From: Moritella viscosa
GTDB taxonomy: Bacteria; Pseudomonadota; Gammaproteobacteria; Enterobacterales; Moritellaceae
Direction of reading: 5' to 3'
NCBI GenBank assembly: GCA_000953735.1
Contig: LN554852.1
Location: 310,001-374,000, forward strand
DNA length: 64,000 bases
Both the position numbers and the translations under genes were made by a program. This document shows, piece by piece, positions 33,755 through 42,543 of the stretch; within the stretch, counting starts at the first letter, position 1; each line of letters starts with the position of its first letter. A model generated the notes under the pieces. It saw nothing but the letters and a program-made list of their open reading frames with translations. It did not search any database and had not been told where the DNA came from.

Positions 33755-34975
33755 ATGAGCAATAATATGATGGATGTTATTCGGGAAGATTTTGATAATG
33801 TAATGGTTCCTAACTATGCTCCAGCTGAGATGATCCCCGTTCGAGGTCAAGGGTCACGCCTTTGGGATCAAAATGGTAATGAATACATTGATTTTGCTGC
33901 TGGAATTGCTGTTAGTTGTTTAGGCCATTGCTATCCTCCTTTAGTGAACACGCTGCAAGCACAAAGCCAGAAATTATGGCATGTGAGTAATTTACTTACT
34001 AATGAGCCGGCATTAAGGCTAGCTAACAAACTGACAAATGCGACGTTTGCGGATAAAGTATTTTTTGCTAACTCCGGTGCGGAAGCTAATGAAGCGGCGT
34101 TAAAGTTAGCGCGTCGTTATGCACATGATAAGTTTGGTGAAGGCAAAGATCAGATCATCGCCTTTAATCAGGGATTCCACGGCAGAACTTTTTTTACTGT
34201 CTCTGTGGGGGGGCAATCAACTTACTCGGACGGATTTGGCCCTAAGCCTGGAGCTATAGAGCATGTTGATTTTAATGATCTTAGTGCATTCGAAGCATTA
34301 ATCAGCGATAAAACCTGTGCAGTAATAGTGGAACCTTTACAAGGGGAAGGGGGCATACATGCATCTAATCAACAGTTTTTGATTGGTGTGCGTGCGCTTT
34401 GTGATAAATATAATGCACTGCTGATATTTGATGAAGTACAAACGGGTGTTGGTCGTACTGGGCATTTTTATGCTTATCAACATACTGATATCAAACCTGA
34501 TATTTTAACCTCAGCAAAAGGTCTTGGTGCTGGTTTTCCTATTGCGGCAATGCTAACAACAGCGGCTATTGCTGATAGTTTTACTGTGGGTACGCATGGC
34601 AGTACTTATGGGGGAAACCCGCTTGCTTGTAGTGTTGCGGAGGTTGTTGTTGATACGGTTAATGATGAGGCGTTTTTAGCGCAAGTTAAAGCAAAGTCTA
34701 CGATTTTCCAAGATGCATTAACTGAGATAAACAATCAATATGCTATTTTTTCTGACATTCGTGGTGAAGGCTTGTTATTAGGTGCCGAATTAACTGAGCA
34801 ATACCAAGGTCAGGCAATTGCGATTATGAGGCAAGCGGCTCAAGAAGGGTTATTACTATTGGTCGCTGGCGCGAATGTTTTACGTTTTACACCTGCTCTG
34901 AATATCCCAGAAGAAGATATTTATGCAGGTATGAAAAAGCTTCGTCTTGCTATCGAAAAATGGCTATCTGCTTAA
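33755..34975 (+). CDS. argD: Acetylornithine/succinyldiaminopimelate aminotransferase
   Basis: PLP-dependent class III aminotransferase of arginine (and lysine) synthesis. The 406 residues include the cofactor-binding [15 protein letters not shown] region, [13 protein letters not shown], and the Schiff-base lysine K255 in [11 protein letters not shown]. AstC (arginine catabolism) is a close paralog and cannot be excluded by eye; the absence of ast genes next to it favours ArgD. A strong AGGAAAGGA ribosome site precedes the ATG. Confidence 0.92.
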   Translation: MSNNMMDVIREDFDNVMVPNYAPAEMIPVRGQGSRLWDQNGNEYIDFAAGIAVSCLGHCYPPLVNTLQAQSQKLWHVSNLLTNEPALRLANKLTNATFADKVFFANSGAEANEAALKLARRYAHDKFGEGKDQIIAFNQGFHGRTFFTVSVGGQSTYSDGFGPKPGAIEHVDFNDLSAFEALISDKTCAVIVEPLQGEGGIHASNQQFLIGVRALCDKYNALLIFDEVQTGVGRTGHFYAYQHTDIKPDILTSAKGLGAGFPIAAMLTTAAIADSFTVGTHGSTYGGNPLACSVAEVVVDTVNDEAFLAQVKAKSTIFQDALTEINNQYAIFSDIRGEGLLLGAELTEQYQGQAIAIMRQAAQEGLLLLVAGANVLRFTPALNIPEEDIYAGMKKLRLAIEKWLSA

Positions 34976-34976
34976 C

Positions 34977-35222
34977 GCATACCAATATGCGGTTCAGGTT
35001 GTACCTATATCATCCCTTACAGCGTTTAATATTGATTTAGCACTAAGATGTATTGGTTATGATAATGATGTTCGTTGCGTTGTCTATACCGATACTGACA
35101 TGTTGTTAGCAATAAAATAAAATGCGATCTTGATTGATGATGCAATCTCTTCAGTATGACTTGCGAAGTGAGTGATAGTTTATGTTGAATTACAAGATGA
35201 AGATGAAGATGAAGATGAGTAG
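34977..35222 (+). pseudogene. Decayed gene between argD and crp
   Basis: One frame reads as plausible protein right across the gap (VQVVPISSLTAFNIDLALRC, then DNDVRCVVYTDTDMLLAIK, then NAILIDDAISSV, ending VELQDEDEDEDE) but is broken by at least three stop codons, the first at 35118-35120. No start codon is evident. The acidic tail comes from a GATGAA microsatellite at 35196-35219. I do not recognise the family. Confidence 0.6.
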
Positions 35223-35302
35223 CGTAGTGATAAGTCAGTGTTAATTAAGCGATTGAATAAACGACAAGGTAATTCAAAATAAAGCATACGTAATTAAAAA
35301 TG

Positions 35303-35334
35303 ACGCCTGATTTATTATATAATGAATCAGGCGT
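35303..35334 (-). terminator. Terminator after crp
   Basis: ACGCCTGATT and AATCAGGCGT form a 10-bp stem; read on the minus strand it is followed by CATTTTTAA, 30 nt past the crp stop. Confidence 0.82.
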
Positions 35335-35364
35335 TGCTTTTATTATTTTAGTAAACGAGTTGGA

Positions 35365-36006
35365 TTAGCGCGTGCCAAATACAACAATCGTTTTACCATG
35401 AGCGGAGATCAACTCTTGCTCTTCAAGCATTTTCAAAATACGGCCAACGGTTTCACGTGAACAACCAACGATTTGACCAATTTCTTGACGAGTAATTTTA
35501 ATTTGCATACCGTCTGGGTGCGTCATTGCGTCAGGCTGTTTTGCTAAGCTTAATAGCGTTTGTGCAATACGGCCAGTTACGTCTAGGAATGCTAGATCAC
35601 CAACTTTTTGACTTGTTATCTGTAGACGCTCAGCCATTTGACCTGATAAACGCATTAGGATTTCAGGGTTGACTTGGATTAATTGACGGAATTTTTTATA
35701 CGAAATCTCTGCTACTTCACATGGTGATTTAGCACGGATCCATGCACTACGTATAGGTTCTTCTGTATCTTCAAATAGGCCTAGTTCACCCATGAAGTCA
35801 CCTTGATTTAGATAAGAAAGGATCATTTCTTTGCCTTCTTCATCTTTAATTAGAACTGCCACAGAACCTTTAACTATAAAATACAAAGTTTCCGCTTTTT
35901 CTCCAGCATGGATCAGGGTACTTTTTGAAGGGTACTTGTGAATATGGCAGTGAGATAAAAACCATTCTAAAGTAGGGTCAGATTGTGGCTTGCCGATAAC
36001 AACCAT
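35365..36006 (-). CDS. crp: cAMP receptor protein Crp
   Basis: Global transcription regulator that binds cAMP. The 213-residue product has the cyclic-nucleotide domain ([20 protein letters not shown] with the cAMP-binding Glu and Arg-Ser, about 73-92), the C-helix (about 113-138) and the DNA-recognition helix ([18 protein letters not shown], about 174-191) nearly identical to E. coli CRP. Divergent from yhfA as in E. coli. Confidence 0.97.
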   Translation of the reverse strand: MVVIGKPQSDPTLEWFLSHCHIHKYPSKSTLIHAGEKAETLYFIVKGSVAVLIKDEEGKEMILSYLNQGDFMGELGLFEDTEEPIRSAWIRAKSPCEVAEISYKKFRQLIQVNPEILMRLSGQMAERLQITSQKVGDLAFLDVTGRIAQTLLSLAKQPDAMTHPDGMQIKITRQEIGQIVGCSRETVGRILKMLEEQELISAHGKTIVVFGTR

Positions 36007-36290
36007 GGGTATTCCTCTGTAAGTTATTATAATCGCAAATTATGTCCGTGTTGCGATATTTTAATTTTATTATTATTACTGACTTGATAGCATAAGAGAC
36101 AATAACACTAATAAGCAAGAACTGAGTTGATTTCTGTTCAATATCAACGTGAATATATCATTTTTTGAATATTGACTTACTGTTTATTTGTGACTTTTAA
36201 CTATATTTGGGATATGGGACGGTATTTAATTACTAATGTAGTGTTAAATATTGTCTAATGCCTTCGAATTAGACATTAACTAGGTGTTTT

Positions 36291-36695
36291 ATGAAAGCAA
36301 ATGTGAAGTGGATCGACAAAATGCAACTGATGGGGACGTCAGAAACGGGTCACGGTATCCTTATGGATGGTGATCGTAATGGTATCGCAGCAAGCCCGAT
36401 GGAAGTTGTCCTCATGGGTATGGGGGCGTGTAGCTCTATTGATGTTGTCGATATTTTGAAGACAGGCCGTCAAAATATCCTTGGTTGTGAAGTGAATTTA
36501 ACGAGTGAACGTGCAGCAGAACCGCCACGTGTATTTACAAAAATAAATGCCCATTTTGTGGTTTCGGGTCATGATCTAAATGAGAAAAAAGTAAAACGTG
36601 CTGTTGAATTATCGATGGAGAAATATTGCTCAGTCGCTAAAATGCTAGAAAAAGCAGCGGAAGTGACCTCAAGCTATGAAATTGTAGCTAAATAA
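36291..36695 (+). CDS. yhfA: OsmC-family protein YhfA
   Basis: Member of the OsmC/Ohr fold family, whose best-known members reduce organic peroxides with two cysteines. The 134 residues show one conserved cysteine in MGMGACSSIDVVDIL (about 47) and another in MEKYCSVAKML (about 116). Placed head to head with crp, the conserved yhfA position. True substrate is not known. The 284-nt crp/yhfA spacer holds a TGTGA half-site (about 36190) that could bind CRP, but no full site is clear. Confidence 0.9.
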   Translation: MKANVKWIDKMQLMGTSETGHGILMDGDRNGIAASPMEVVLMGMGACSSIDVVDILKTGRQNILGCEVNLTSERAAEPPRVFTKINAHFVVSGHDLNEKKVKRAVELSMEKYCSVAKMLEKAAEVTSSYEIVAK

Positions 36696-36941
36696 ATTGC
36701 CTTGATTGCCAATTATTAATGGTAGGTATACTGCATGCTTATCGTTAATTTATCTCCCCCCAAGTTATTGCATTCTCGTCATACAACAATGATGAAAATA
36801 TACACAATAGGGTTACTGATAATATAATGTGTTTCAAATTGAACCTTAATTTTCATTTTCCTTATTGTTTACAGTCGTTTATGTTTTTATGTGTTAGCAT
36901 GATGGTAGATTGTTTTGTTGTGTTAGGTTGTAGTGACTGTA

Positions 36942-37526
36942 ATGTGCCGTCGTAATTCTGTTATCTGTAAAATTACCTTATGTGTTGTATTTAGTTTTAT
37001 CGCGTTGATTTTTATTGCATTGGGTTATTTATCAATATTACGCGAAGAAATGCTGACAGAAAGGAAGTCACGTCTTGTTAATATTATTAATAAAACGGAA
37101 GTTATCTTTCAACGTTACGATCTTTATTACCAGTCTGGTGTTTTGTCACTTGAACAGGCACAAAAGCAAGCCTTAAAGCGCCTATCTTTACTTGATGGGA
37201 ATTATATCTTTGTCTTCGATGATAACTACACCTTGCTTGCTTCTTTAGGTGGTGTGGATAACTCAACCCATAATGTTAAAATGATTCAAGATGCTAATGG
37301 TGATTACACTTATCAAGTCATCTATGAAAAAGCAAAAAAATTAACGGTTGGTACTTTCGTTAGTTATTGTTTTCCCTTATTTATTGGCGGTAAAGCCGTG
37401 CGTAAGATATCTTACAGTAAGCATTTTCAGACTTGGGGCTGGACCTATGGCGCTGGTGTTTATATTGATGATATTGATTCGATTATCAGTCATACGCTTA
37501 TTTCGTTCGATGAACTAGTCATATAA
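36942..37526 (+). CDS. Single Cache domain membrane protein without output domain
   Basis: The 194 residues have an N-terminal membrane segment (about 10-32) and a periplasmic single Cache domain (sCache-2 like) with the typical YIFVFDDNYTLLA and FQTWGWTYGAGVYIDDID segments. Such domains sense small ligands in chemoreceptors and kinases; here no second membrane helix or signalling module follows, so it is either a stand-alone sensor or the stump of a chemoreceptor. Start chosen at ATG 36942; a GTG at 36933 is also possible. Confidence 0.72.
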   Translation: MCRRNSVICKITLCVVFSFIALIFIALGYLSILREEMLTERKSRLVNIINKTEVIFQRYDLYYQSGVLSLEQAQKQALKRLSLLDGNYIFVFDDNYTLLASLGGVDNSTHNVKMIQDANGDYTYQVIYEKAKKLTVGTFVSYCFPLFIGGKAVRKISYSKHFQTWGWTYGAGVYIDDIDSIISHTLISFDELVI

Positions 37527-37637
37527 CAAATGCGTAATTATCAATACGTACATAAAACAATATTTGGATGTAAGTCGACATCTCGATATAATCAAGCGTA
37601 AAATACTAAATCTATCGAGCAATTAACATGTTTATAA

Positions 37638-37665
37638 TTGTTTATCGATAATGATTATCTATACT
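37638..37665 (+). promoter_or_regulatory. Promoter with overlapping Fur-box-like sequence ahead of yhdT-panF
   Basis: TTGTTT (37638-37643), 16-nt spacer, TATACT (37660-37665). The spacer and -10 contain GATAATGATTATCTATACT (37647-37665), which matches the 19-bp Fur consensus at about 15 positions, including an unbroken GATAATGATTATC. The placement fits repression by a Fur-like protein. Confidence 0.45.
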
Positions 37666-37694
37666 CTCCGCGGGTATTTATTTTAGGCTAAGCT

Positions 37695-37889
37695 ATGCAC
37701 TCTATTTCAAAAAAAACGCTGCTGCTGACATTGGGCTATTTTGCTCTGTGGTGCGCAGGACCGTTATTATTACAAACACAAGGTGACTGGTGGGGATTAC
37801 CTGTCTGGTTCTGGTTTTCTTGTCTGTTTGCACCCTTGTTACTTATTTTCTTCCTTATTTTAATGATTAAATCGACTTATCATGACTAA
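37695..37889 (+). CDS. yhdT: YhdT family (DUF997) small membrane protein
   Basis: A 64-residue protein with two membrane segments (about 10-25 and 38-58), always found directly before panF in enteric and marine gammaproteobacteria. It overlaps panF by 8 nt, so translation is coupled. It resembles the small partner subunits of some sodium:solute symporters, but its role is not established. Confidence 0.88.
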   Translation: MHSISKKTLLLTLGYFALWCAGPLLLQTQGDWWGLPVWFWFSCLFAPLLLIFFLILMIKSTYHD

Positions 37890-39318
37890 TCTTATCCCTA
37901 TTCTTATCTATCTTGTTGCGAGTTTACTCATTACCCGTTGGTGGAGTGCCCGCCAATCAAAACAATCGGGGGACTTGTATCAAGATAAAGCTAAACGCTT
38001 TTTTATTGGTGGACGTTTTCTTAATGGACCGTTACTCGCGCTGACATTAGTTGCGACCTATACGAGCGCGAGTTCGTTTATTGGTGGACCTGGTGCCGCC
38101 TATAAAATAGGATTGGGCTGGGTCTGGCTTGCGCTGATTCAAGTACCAGTCGCCATGCTGACATTGGGTGTATTAGGGCCAAAGTTATTGGCGCAACGTA
38201 AAGCCGAACACGCGACACTGATCGAGTGGTTGGATGCGCGGTATCAGAATAGTTGGCTAACTAAATTAGCATTAGTGAGTCTGGTGGTGGGGTTCATTGC
38301 CATGATATCGGTGCAGTTCATTGGTGGTGCGCGTTTATTCTCGGGGGTTAGTGGTATTAGCTATGAACTAGGACTCGGGCTATTTGTTATTACTGTACTG
38401 GCTTATACACTTACCGGTGGATTTCGTGCTGTGGTGATTACCGACGCATTTCAAGGTATTTTGATGATCATTGGTGTATTAGTCATCTTCTTGACGTTGT
38501 TGTCACAGGGTGGGTTAACAGTACTGATGGCGGATGTTAGCGCGCAATCTCCGACGTTACTAAGTCCACAGGGCAATGATGGTCAGCTTGGGTGGCCAAT
38601 GATGTTGTCATTTTGGATGCTGATTTGTTTTGGTACGTTAGGTTTACCGCATACTGTCGTGCGATTATTAGCAGTCAAAGATACCAATGCATTAAAACGC
38701 GGGATGATTTGGGGAACAATTATTAGCTTTCTAATGACCTTGATTCCGCATTTAAGTGGTGTGTTAGGCCGTGCTTTATACCCTGTTCTAACGATACCTG
38801 ACGAGATCATGCCTAGATTAATTACCGGCTTGTTTACCCCGTTCTGGGCTGGTGTATTGTTGGCTGCGCCCATTGCCGCAGTGATGTCATCGGTGGATTC
38901 GATGTTATTACAGTCAGCGGTTAGTTTGGTGCGTGATGGCGCTGTGCGTTGCTATCCAACGATGACAGCAAGTAAGCAAGTATGGCTAACTCGTCTTGCC
39001 ATGTTGCTGATTACCTTGATTGCAACTTATTGTGCGATTGAACCGCCGAAAATGATTGTTTGGCTTAATCTTGCTGCTTTTGGGGCATTGCAGGCTGTGT
39101 TTTTATGGCCTGTGTTGGCAGGACTTTATTGGCCAAAAGTTTCGGGGCATGCCGCTTTATCAGCAATGCTGACAGGTCTTGTGAGTTATTTGTTATTACT
39201 GTGGTTTAAACCTGCGATGTTTGGTATTCATCCTATTGTCCCAGCATTATTAATATCCATGTTTGGGATGTTGATTGTTCACCGTTTTCAGCAAGTTTAT
39301 AAAAACCAAAAAGCATAG
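37882..39318 (+). CDS. panF: Sodium/pantothenate symporter PanF
   Basis: Imports pantothenate with Na+. The 478-residue sodium:solute symporter has about 13 membrane segments and matches E. coli PanF closely in TSASSFIGGPGAAYK-GLGW, VQFIGGARL, SFWML-CFG-GLPHT and LLAAPIAAVMSS. The linked yhdT supports this over other SSF members. prmA, which follows panF in E. coli, is absent here. Confidence 0.93.
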   Translation: MTNLIPILIYLVASLLITRWWSARQSKQSGDLYQDKAKRFFIGGRFLNGPLLALTLVATYTSASSFIGGPGAAYKIGLGWVWLALIQVPVAMLTLGVLGPKLLAQRKAEHATLIEWLDARYQNSWLTKLALVSLVVGFIAMISVQFIGGARLFSGVSGISYELGLGLFVITVLAYTLTGGFRAVVITDAFQGILMIIGVLVIFLTLLSQGGLTVLMADVSAQSPTLLSPQGNDGQLGWPMMLSFWMLICFGTLGLPHTVVRLLAVKDTNALKRGMIWGTIISFLMTLIPHLSGVLGRALYPVLTIPDEIMPRLITGLFTPFWAGVLLAAPIAAVMSSVDSMLLQSAVSLVRDGAVRCYPTMTASKQVWLTRLAMLLITLIATYCAIEPPKMIVWLNLAAFGALQAVFLWPVLAGLYWPKVSGHAALSAMLTGLVSYLLLLWFKPAMFGIHPIVPALLISMFGMLIVHRFQQVYKNQKA

Positions 39319-39337
39319 CTGAATACGCTTTATTAGG

Positions 39338-39364
39338 GCAGACCTTTACTTCACGAAGGTCTGC
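39338..39364. terminator. Hairpin between panF and the pseudouridine synthase gene
   Basis: GCAGACCTT pairs with AAGGTCTGC across a 9-nt loop, between two converging genes. The T-tract is weak on both strands. Confidence 0.6.
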
Positions 39365-39401
39365 TTAAAGCGACTGCAAGATATAAACACTAAATACGGT
39401 T

Positions 39402-40445
39402 TTAAATTGGCGTGATCACATCGACTCTTTTATCAACTATAGCCTCAATATCAAGTAAGTCTGTTGTTATATCATGTTTAATTCCTGTTACTGGATCGGT
39501 AAATTTAAGCTGTTGGGCTAATAGCTGTAATGGCTGATTAAAATTATCATCACATCGGTCTAATAATGTTGGATACAAGCGGTCGTTTACCAATGGCATG
39601 CCTAAACTATGCATGTGTAAGCGTAATTGGTGTGTCTTACCGGTAATCGGGGACAGTCTAAATAAACCAAACTCACCTTTAACGTCAATCAGTTCTATAT
39701 GAGAGTGACTGTTAGCTTCGCCATCGCTGATCTGCATCGTGAAGCTTGGCTCACCTTTTACAATTCTATTTTTTACTGTCCAATGGCGTGGAAGCGTGAG
39801 ACTACCTTCATTGTGCTGTCGTCGTAAGTCCGGTGTTAACTGAGCAATGGCTTGGTAATATTTGGTGATACTGCCATGTTTAAATAAGTCATGGTACAGA
39901 TGGCGCTGTTCAGGGTGCTTAGATAGCAGCATTAAGCCTGCCGTTGCACGATCAAGGCGATGTGCTGTCACCAGTGTTTCGATACCCGTTTTTATTCTTA
40001 GCCTATTCACTAAGCACTCATTAACAAATTGACCACTAGGACTCACCGCTAAAAAATGTGGTTTGTAGGCAACAATAATATTGTTATCTTCGTAAATAAT
40101 TTTTTCTGTAAAAGGGATCTTTTTTTCTACCGCGACCTCACGGTAATAATAAACTCGCTCTCGTGGTACAAATGCACAATCTAGGGTAATTAAGCGACCA
40201 TCACGCCAATGCACTTTGCCATCGATGATCCGTTGTTGCCATATCGTCGCATCAATTTGTTTGAAATGATTGATAAGAAAGCTGAATACGGTGGGCTTAT
40301 CGGTCACGCTTTCTGGTAATACAATATGCGAAGCATGGGTAGCACGGACATGAGACATAGTTTTAATAAACTCGGTTAAAACAGGAATAGGGTTAAGTGG
40401 GAGGAGTGTACCTGAATTCCTGATTTCATTCTCGCTAACAACCAC
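39402..40445 (-). CDS. RluA-family RNA pseudouridine synthase
   Basis: Isomerises uridine in rRNA or tRNA. The 347 residues carry the RluA-family catalytic motif HRLDRATAGLMLLSK (Asp in RLD near residue 164) and the downstream TGKTHQLRLHMHSLGMPLVND motif. No S4 domain; instead a long N-terminal region like that of marine bacterial paralogs, so the target site cannot be named. The frame opens with a GTG at 40445; an ATG 29 codons later (MSHVRATHASHIVLP) is an equally good start. Confidence 0.88.
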   Translation of the reverse strand: MVVSENEIRNSGTLLPLNPIPVLTEFIKTMSHVRATHASHIVLPESVTDKPTVFSFLINHFKQIDATIWQQRIIDGKVHWRDGRLITLDCAFVPRERVYYYREVAVEKKIPFTEKIIYEDNNIIVAYKPHFLAVSPSGQFVNECLVNRLRIKTGIETLVTAHRLDRATAGLMLLSKHPEQRHLYHDLFKHGSITKYYQAIAQLTPDLRRQHNEGSLTLPRHWTVKNRIVKGEPSFTMQISDGEANSHSHIELIDVKGEFGLFRLSPITGKTHQLRLHMHSLGMPLVNDRLYPTLLDRCDDNFNQPLQLLAQQLKFTDPVTGIKHDITTDLLDIEAIVDKRVDVITPI

Positions 40446-40638
40446 CTAACTACACACATAAACACTTAAATAAGCATTATAAATACCGTTGTATTAACAG
40501 TTTTAGATGTTAATTTAATGTTATATGACTAAGTTGTGGTAGCTTATATTTATTCTTGTTTTATTTTTAATGGGGTTTGGCAGCAATACTGAGCCGCTTT
40601 ATTTGCCCTATAATAAATAGGTTGTAATAGGGCAAACT

Positions 40639-42543
40639 ATGTTCAGATGGAAAGGTATTGAGCTTAGATTAGTTTTAGCACTCGCGATGCTATCTATGAC
40701 AACGCTATTTTTATCTATTGCATTTTCCTTCACGTTCAATGATTTGAACCGAAGGCTTGTGGCATTAAAAGAAATAAACATGCCTGCTTTAGAACAGGCC
40801 GCACGTTTAAATGATATGGTGCGGATTATTATCACCACCTCTTCTCATCTTAATGATGCTGAATCCAATGTTGAACGAAATCAAGCCATTGAACAAATCG
40901 AACATGCCATCCTGAGCATGGAAAATATCATGATGCAGTCTCCTGAATATCATGATTATTTTAAAGACTTCATGGCACAAGTGAGTAACAGTCTGAGTTT
41001 ACTGTTCCAAAGTAAAATTGAATCACAGCACCTTAATAAAGCACTGCGTAATCTTTTAGAAGGCTTCTATCCATTGTTAAAAGAGGCCAGTGCATCTCTC
41101 GACCAACTACCTGAAAACAGTAAAGGTAAGATCCAATATACACAGCTTAAATCCTTATTGTATTATCAGTTAGGACTTATTGAGAAACTTTACAATGACT
41201 TCAGTTTTAATGAACTCGACTACACAAGTTACCGATTAGAACAAGTTGGAGAGACCTGGTGGAAGCTCTGGGATAATGGTTATATTCGTCAACAATACCC
41301 CGATTTAGATCAAAAACTTATCGTAATTCATGATTTAACATCGCGTACAGGCAAACTTTATGCGCTTAAAAATAAAGCGCTAGATAACCGCTATCAAGAA
41401 CAATATTTCCTACAAAATAGTCGAGAGCACCTAAGCCAACTTGCCGTTCAAATAGAAAGTAATACAGCTAAAGTAAACCAAATTATTGAGACCTCAATTA
41501 AAGAAACGCAGGAATCCTTGCTAGGTGATCAACGTTTATCACTATTGTTATCATTATTCAGTGTATTGGCTGCTGCTGGCATCTCATGGTTTTATGTACG
41601 CAAAAATATACTCCAACGTTTACTCCAACTAAAAGATAATATGTTTGCGATTTCAACGGGCCACTTAGATACAGAGGTATCCATTCGCGGTCATGATGAA
41701 GTCACGCAAATGGCAAGGTATCTTAAAGTTTTCCAAACCACTGCGAGGGAAGTTAAACAGACTAACCGAAAATTAGAGGCGGAAGTAGAAGAGCGCACCT
41801 TAGCCGAAAATAAATTACGGATCACACAAGATGAACTGGTACAGGCAGGAAAACTGGCCGCACTTGGTCAACTCAGTGTTGGGATCACTCATGAAATTAA
41901 CCAACCCCTCACTGCCGTCAATAGCCACGTGCGCAGTGCTCAGCGTTGGTTAGAACAAGCACGTACTGATAAAGCGCTGATCAATTTGCAGAAAATAGAA
42001 TTACTTTTAGATAAAACTTCCGCGATCACCAGTCACCTCAAAGCATTTTCACGTAAAAGTGATGGCAAAATAGAAAGCGTTGAACTCAATTGTATTATCC
42101 AAGATGCTATCGAATTGTTTGAAAACAAACGTCATAATGTCACGATTAATTACTCAAATCTGACGTCGCTCTGGGTGCGTGCAAATAGTATTCGTCTTGA
42201 ACAAGTGTTAGTTAATCTCATTAGCAACGCGATTGATGCTGTTGAACACCATTCCGAACCACAAATAACGATTACAGTCAGTGCAAAGTTAACAGGTTCA
42301 CGATTAGGTCATATTGAAATTACCGTAAAAGACAATGGTTACGGTATTTTGGCTGAAGATCTACCTCATATATTCGACCCTTTTTATACGCGCAAAATAT
42401 CAGGCAAAGGCCTCGGGCTCGGATTATCTCTTGCCTATAATATTATTAAAGATTTTGGTGGTTCCATTCGAGCAGAGTCGATTCAATATCAAGGCTCAGA
42501 ATTTATTGTATCTCTACAGCAAGGTGAACAATCATGGCATTAG
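40639..42543 (+). CDS. Sensor histidine kinase, PgtB/DctB-like
   Basis: Membrane sensor of a two-component system. In 634 residues: TM1 (about 10-32), a large periplasmic helical sensor region (about 33-297), TM2 (about 298-318), HAMP (about 320-372), coiled coil, the H-box LGQLSVGITHEINQP with phospho-acceptor H418, and an ATPase domain with N, G1 (DNGYGI) and G2 (GKGLGLGLSLAYN) boxes. The kinase class is the one that pairs with sigma-54 activators. Overlaps the regulator gene by 10 nt. The helical sensor and the neighbours suggest a phosphate-ester signal, as in PgtB of Salmonella; this is inference. Confidence 0.88.
   Translation: MFRWKGIELRLVLALAMLSMTTLFLSIAFSFTFNDLNRRLVALKEINMPALEQAARLNDMVRIIITTSSHLNDAESNVERNQAIEQIEHAILSMENIMMQSPEYHDYFKDFMAQVSNSLSLLFQSKIESQHLNKALRNLLEGFYPLLKEASASLDQLPENSKGKIQYTQLKSLLYYQLGLIEKLYNDFSFNELDYTSYRLEQVGETWWKLWDNGYIRQQYPDLDQKLIVIHDLTSRTGKLYALKNKALDNRYQEQYFLQNSREHLSQLAVQIESNTAKVNQIIETSIKETQESLLGDQRLSLLLSLFSVLAAAGISWFYVRKNILQRLLQLKDNMFAISTGHLDTEVSIRGHDEVTQMARYLKVFQTTAREVKQTNRKLEAEVEERTLAENKLRITQDELVQAGKLAALGQLSVGITHEINQPLTAVNSHVRSAQRWLEQARTDKALINLQKIELLLDKTSAITSHLKAFSRKSDGKIESVELNCIIQDAIELFENKRHNVTINYSNLTSLWVRANSIRLEQVLVNLISNAIDAVEHHSEPQITITVSAKLTGSRLGHIEITVKDNGYGILAEDLPHIFDPFYTRKISGKGLGLGLSLAYNIIKDFGGSIRAESIQYQGSEFIVSLQQGEQSWH

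Noticed and set aside
36007-36290. CRP autoregulatory site in the crp/yhfA spacer
   Set aside because: Only a TGTGA half-site is visible; no matching TCACA arm at the right spacing.
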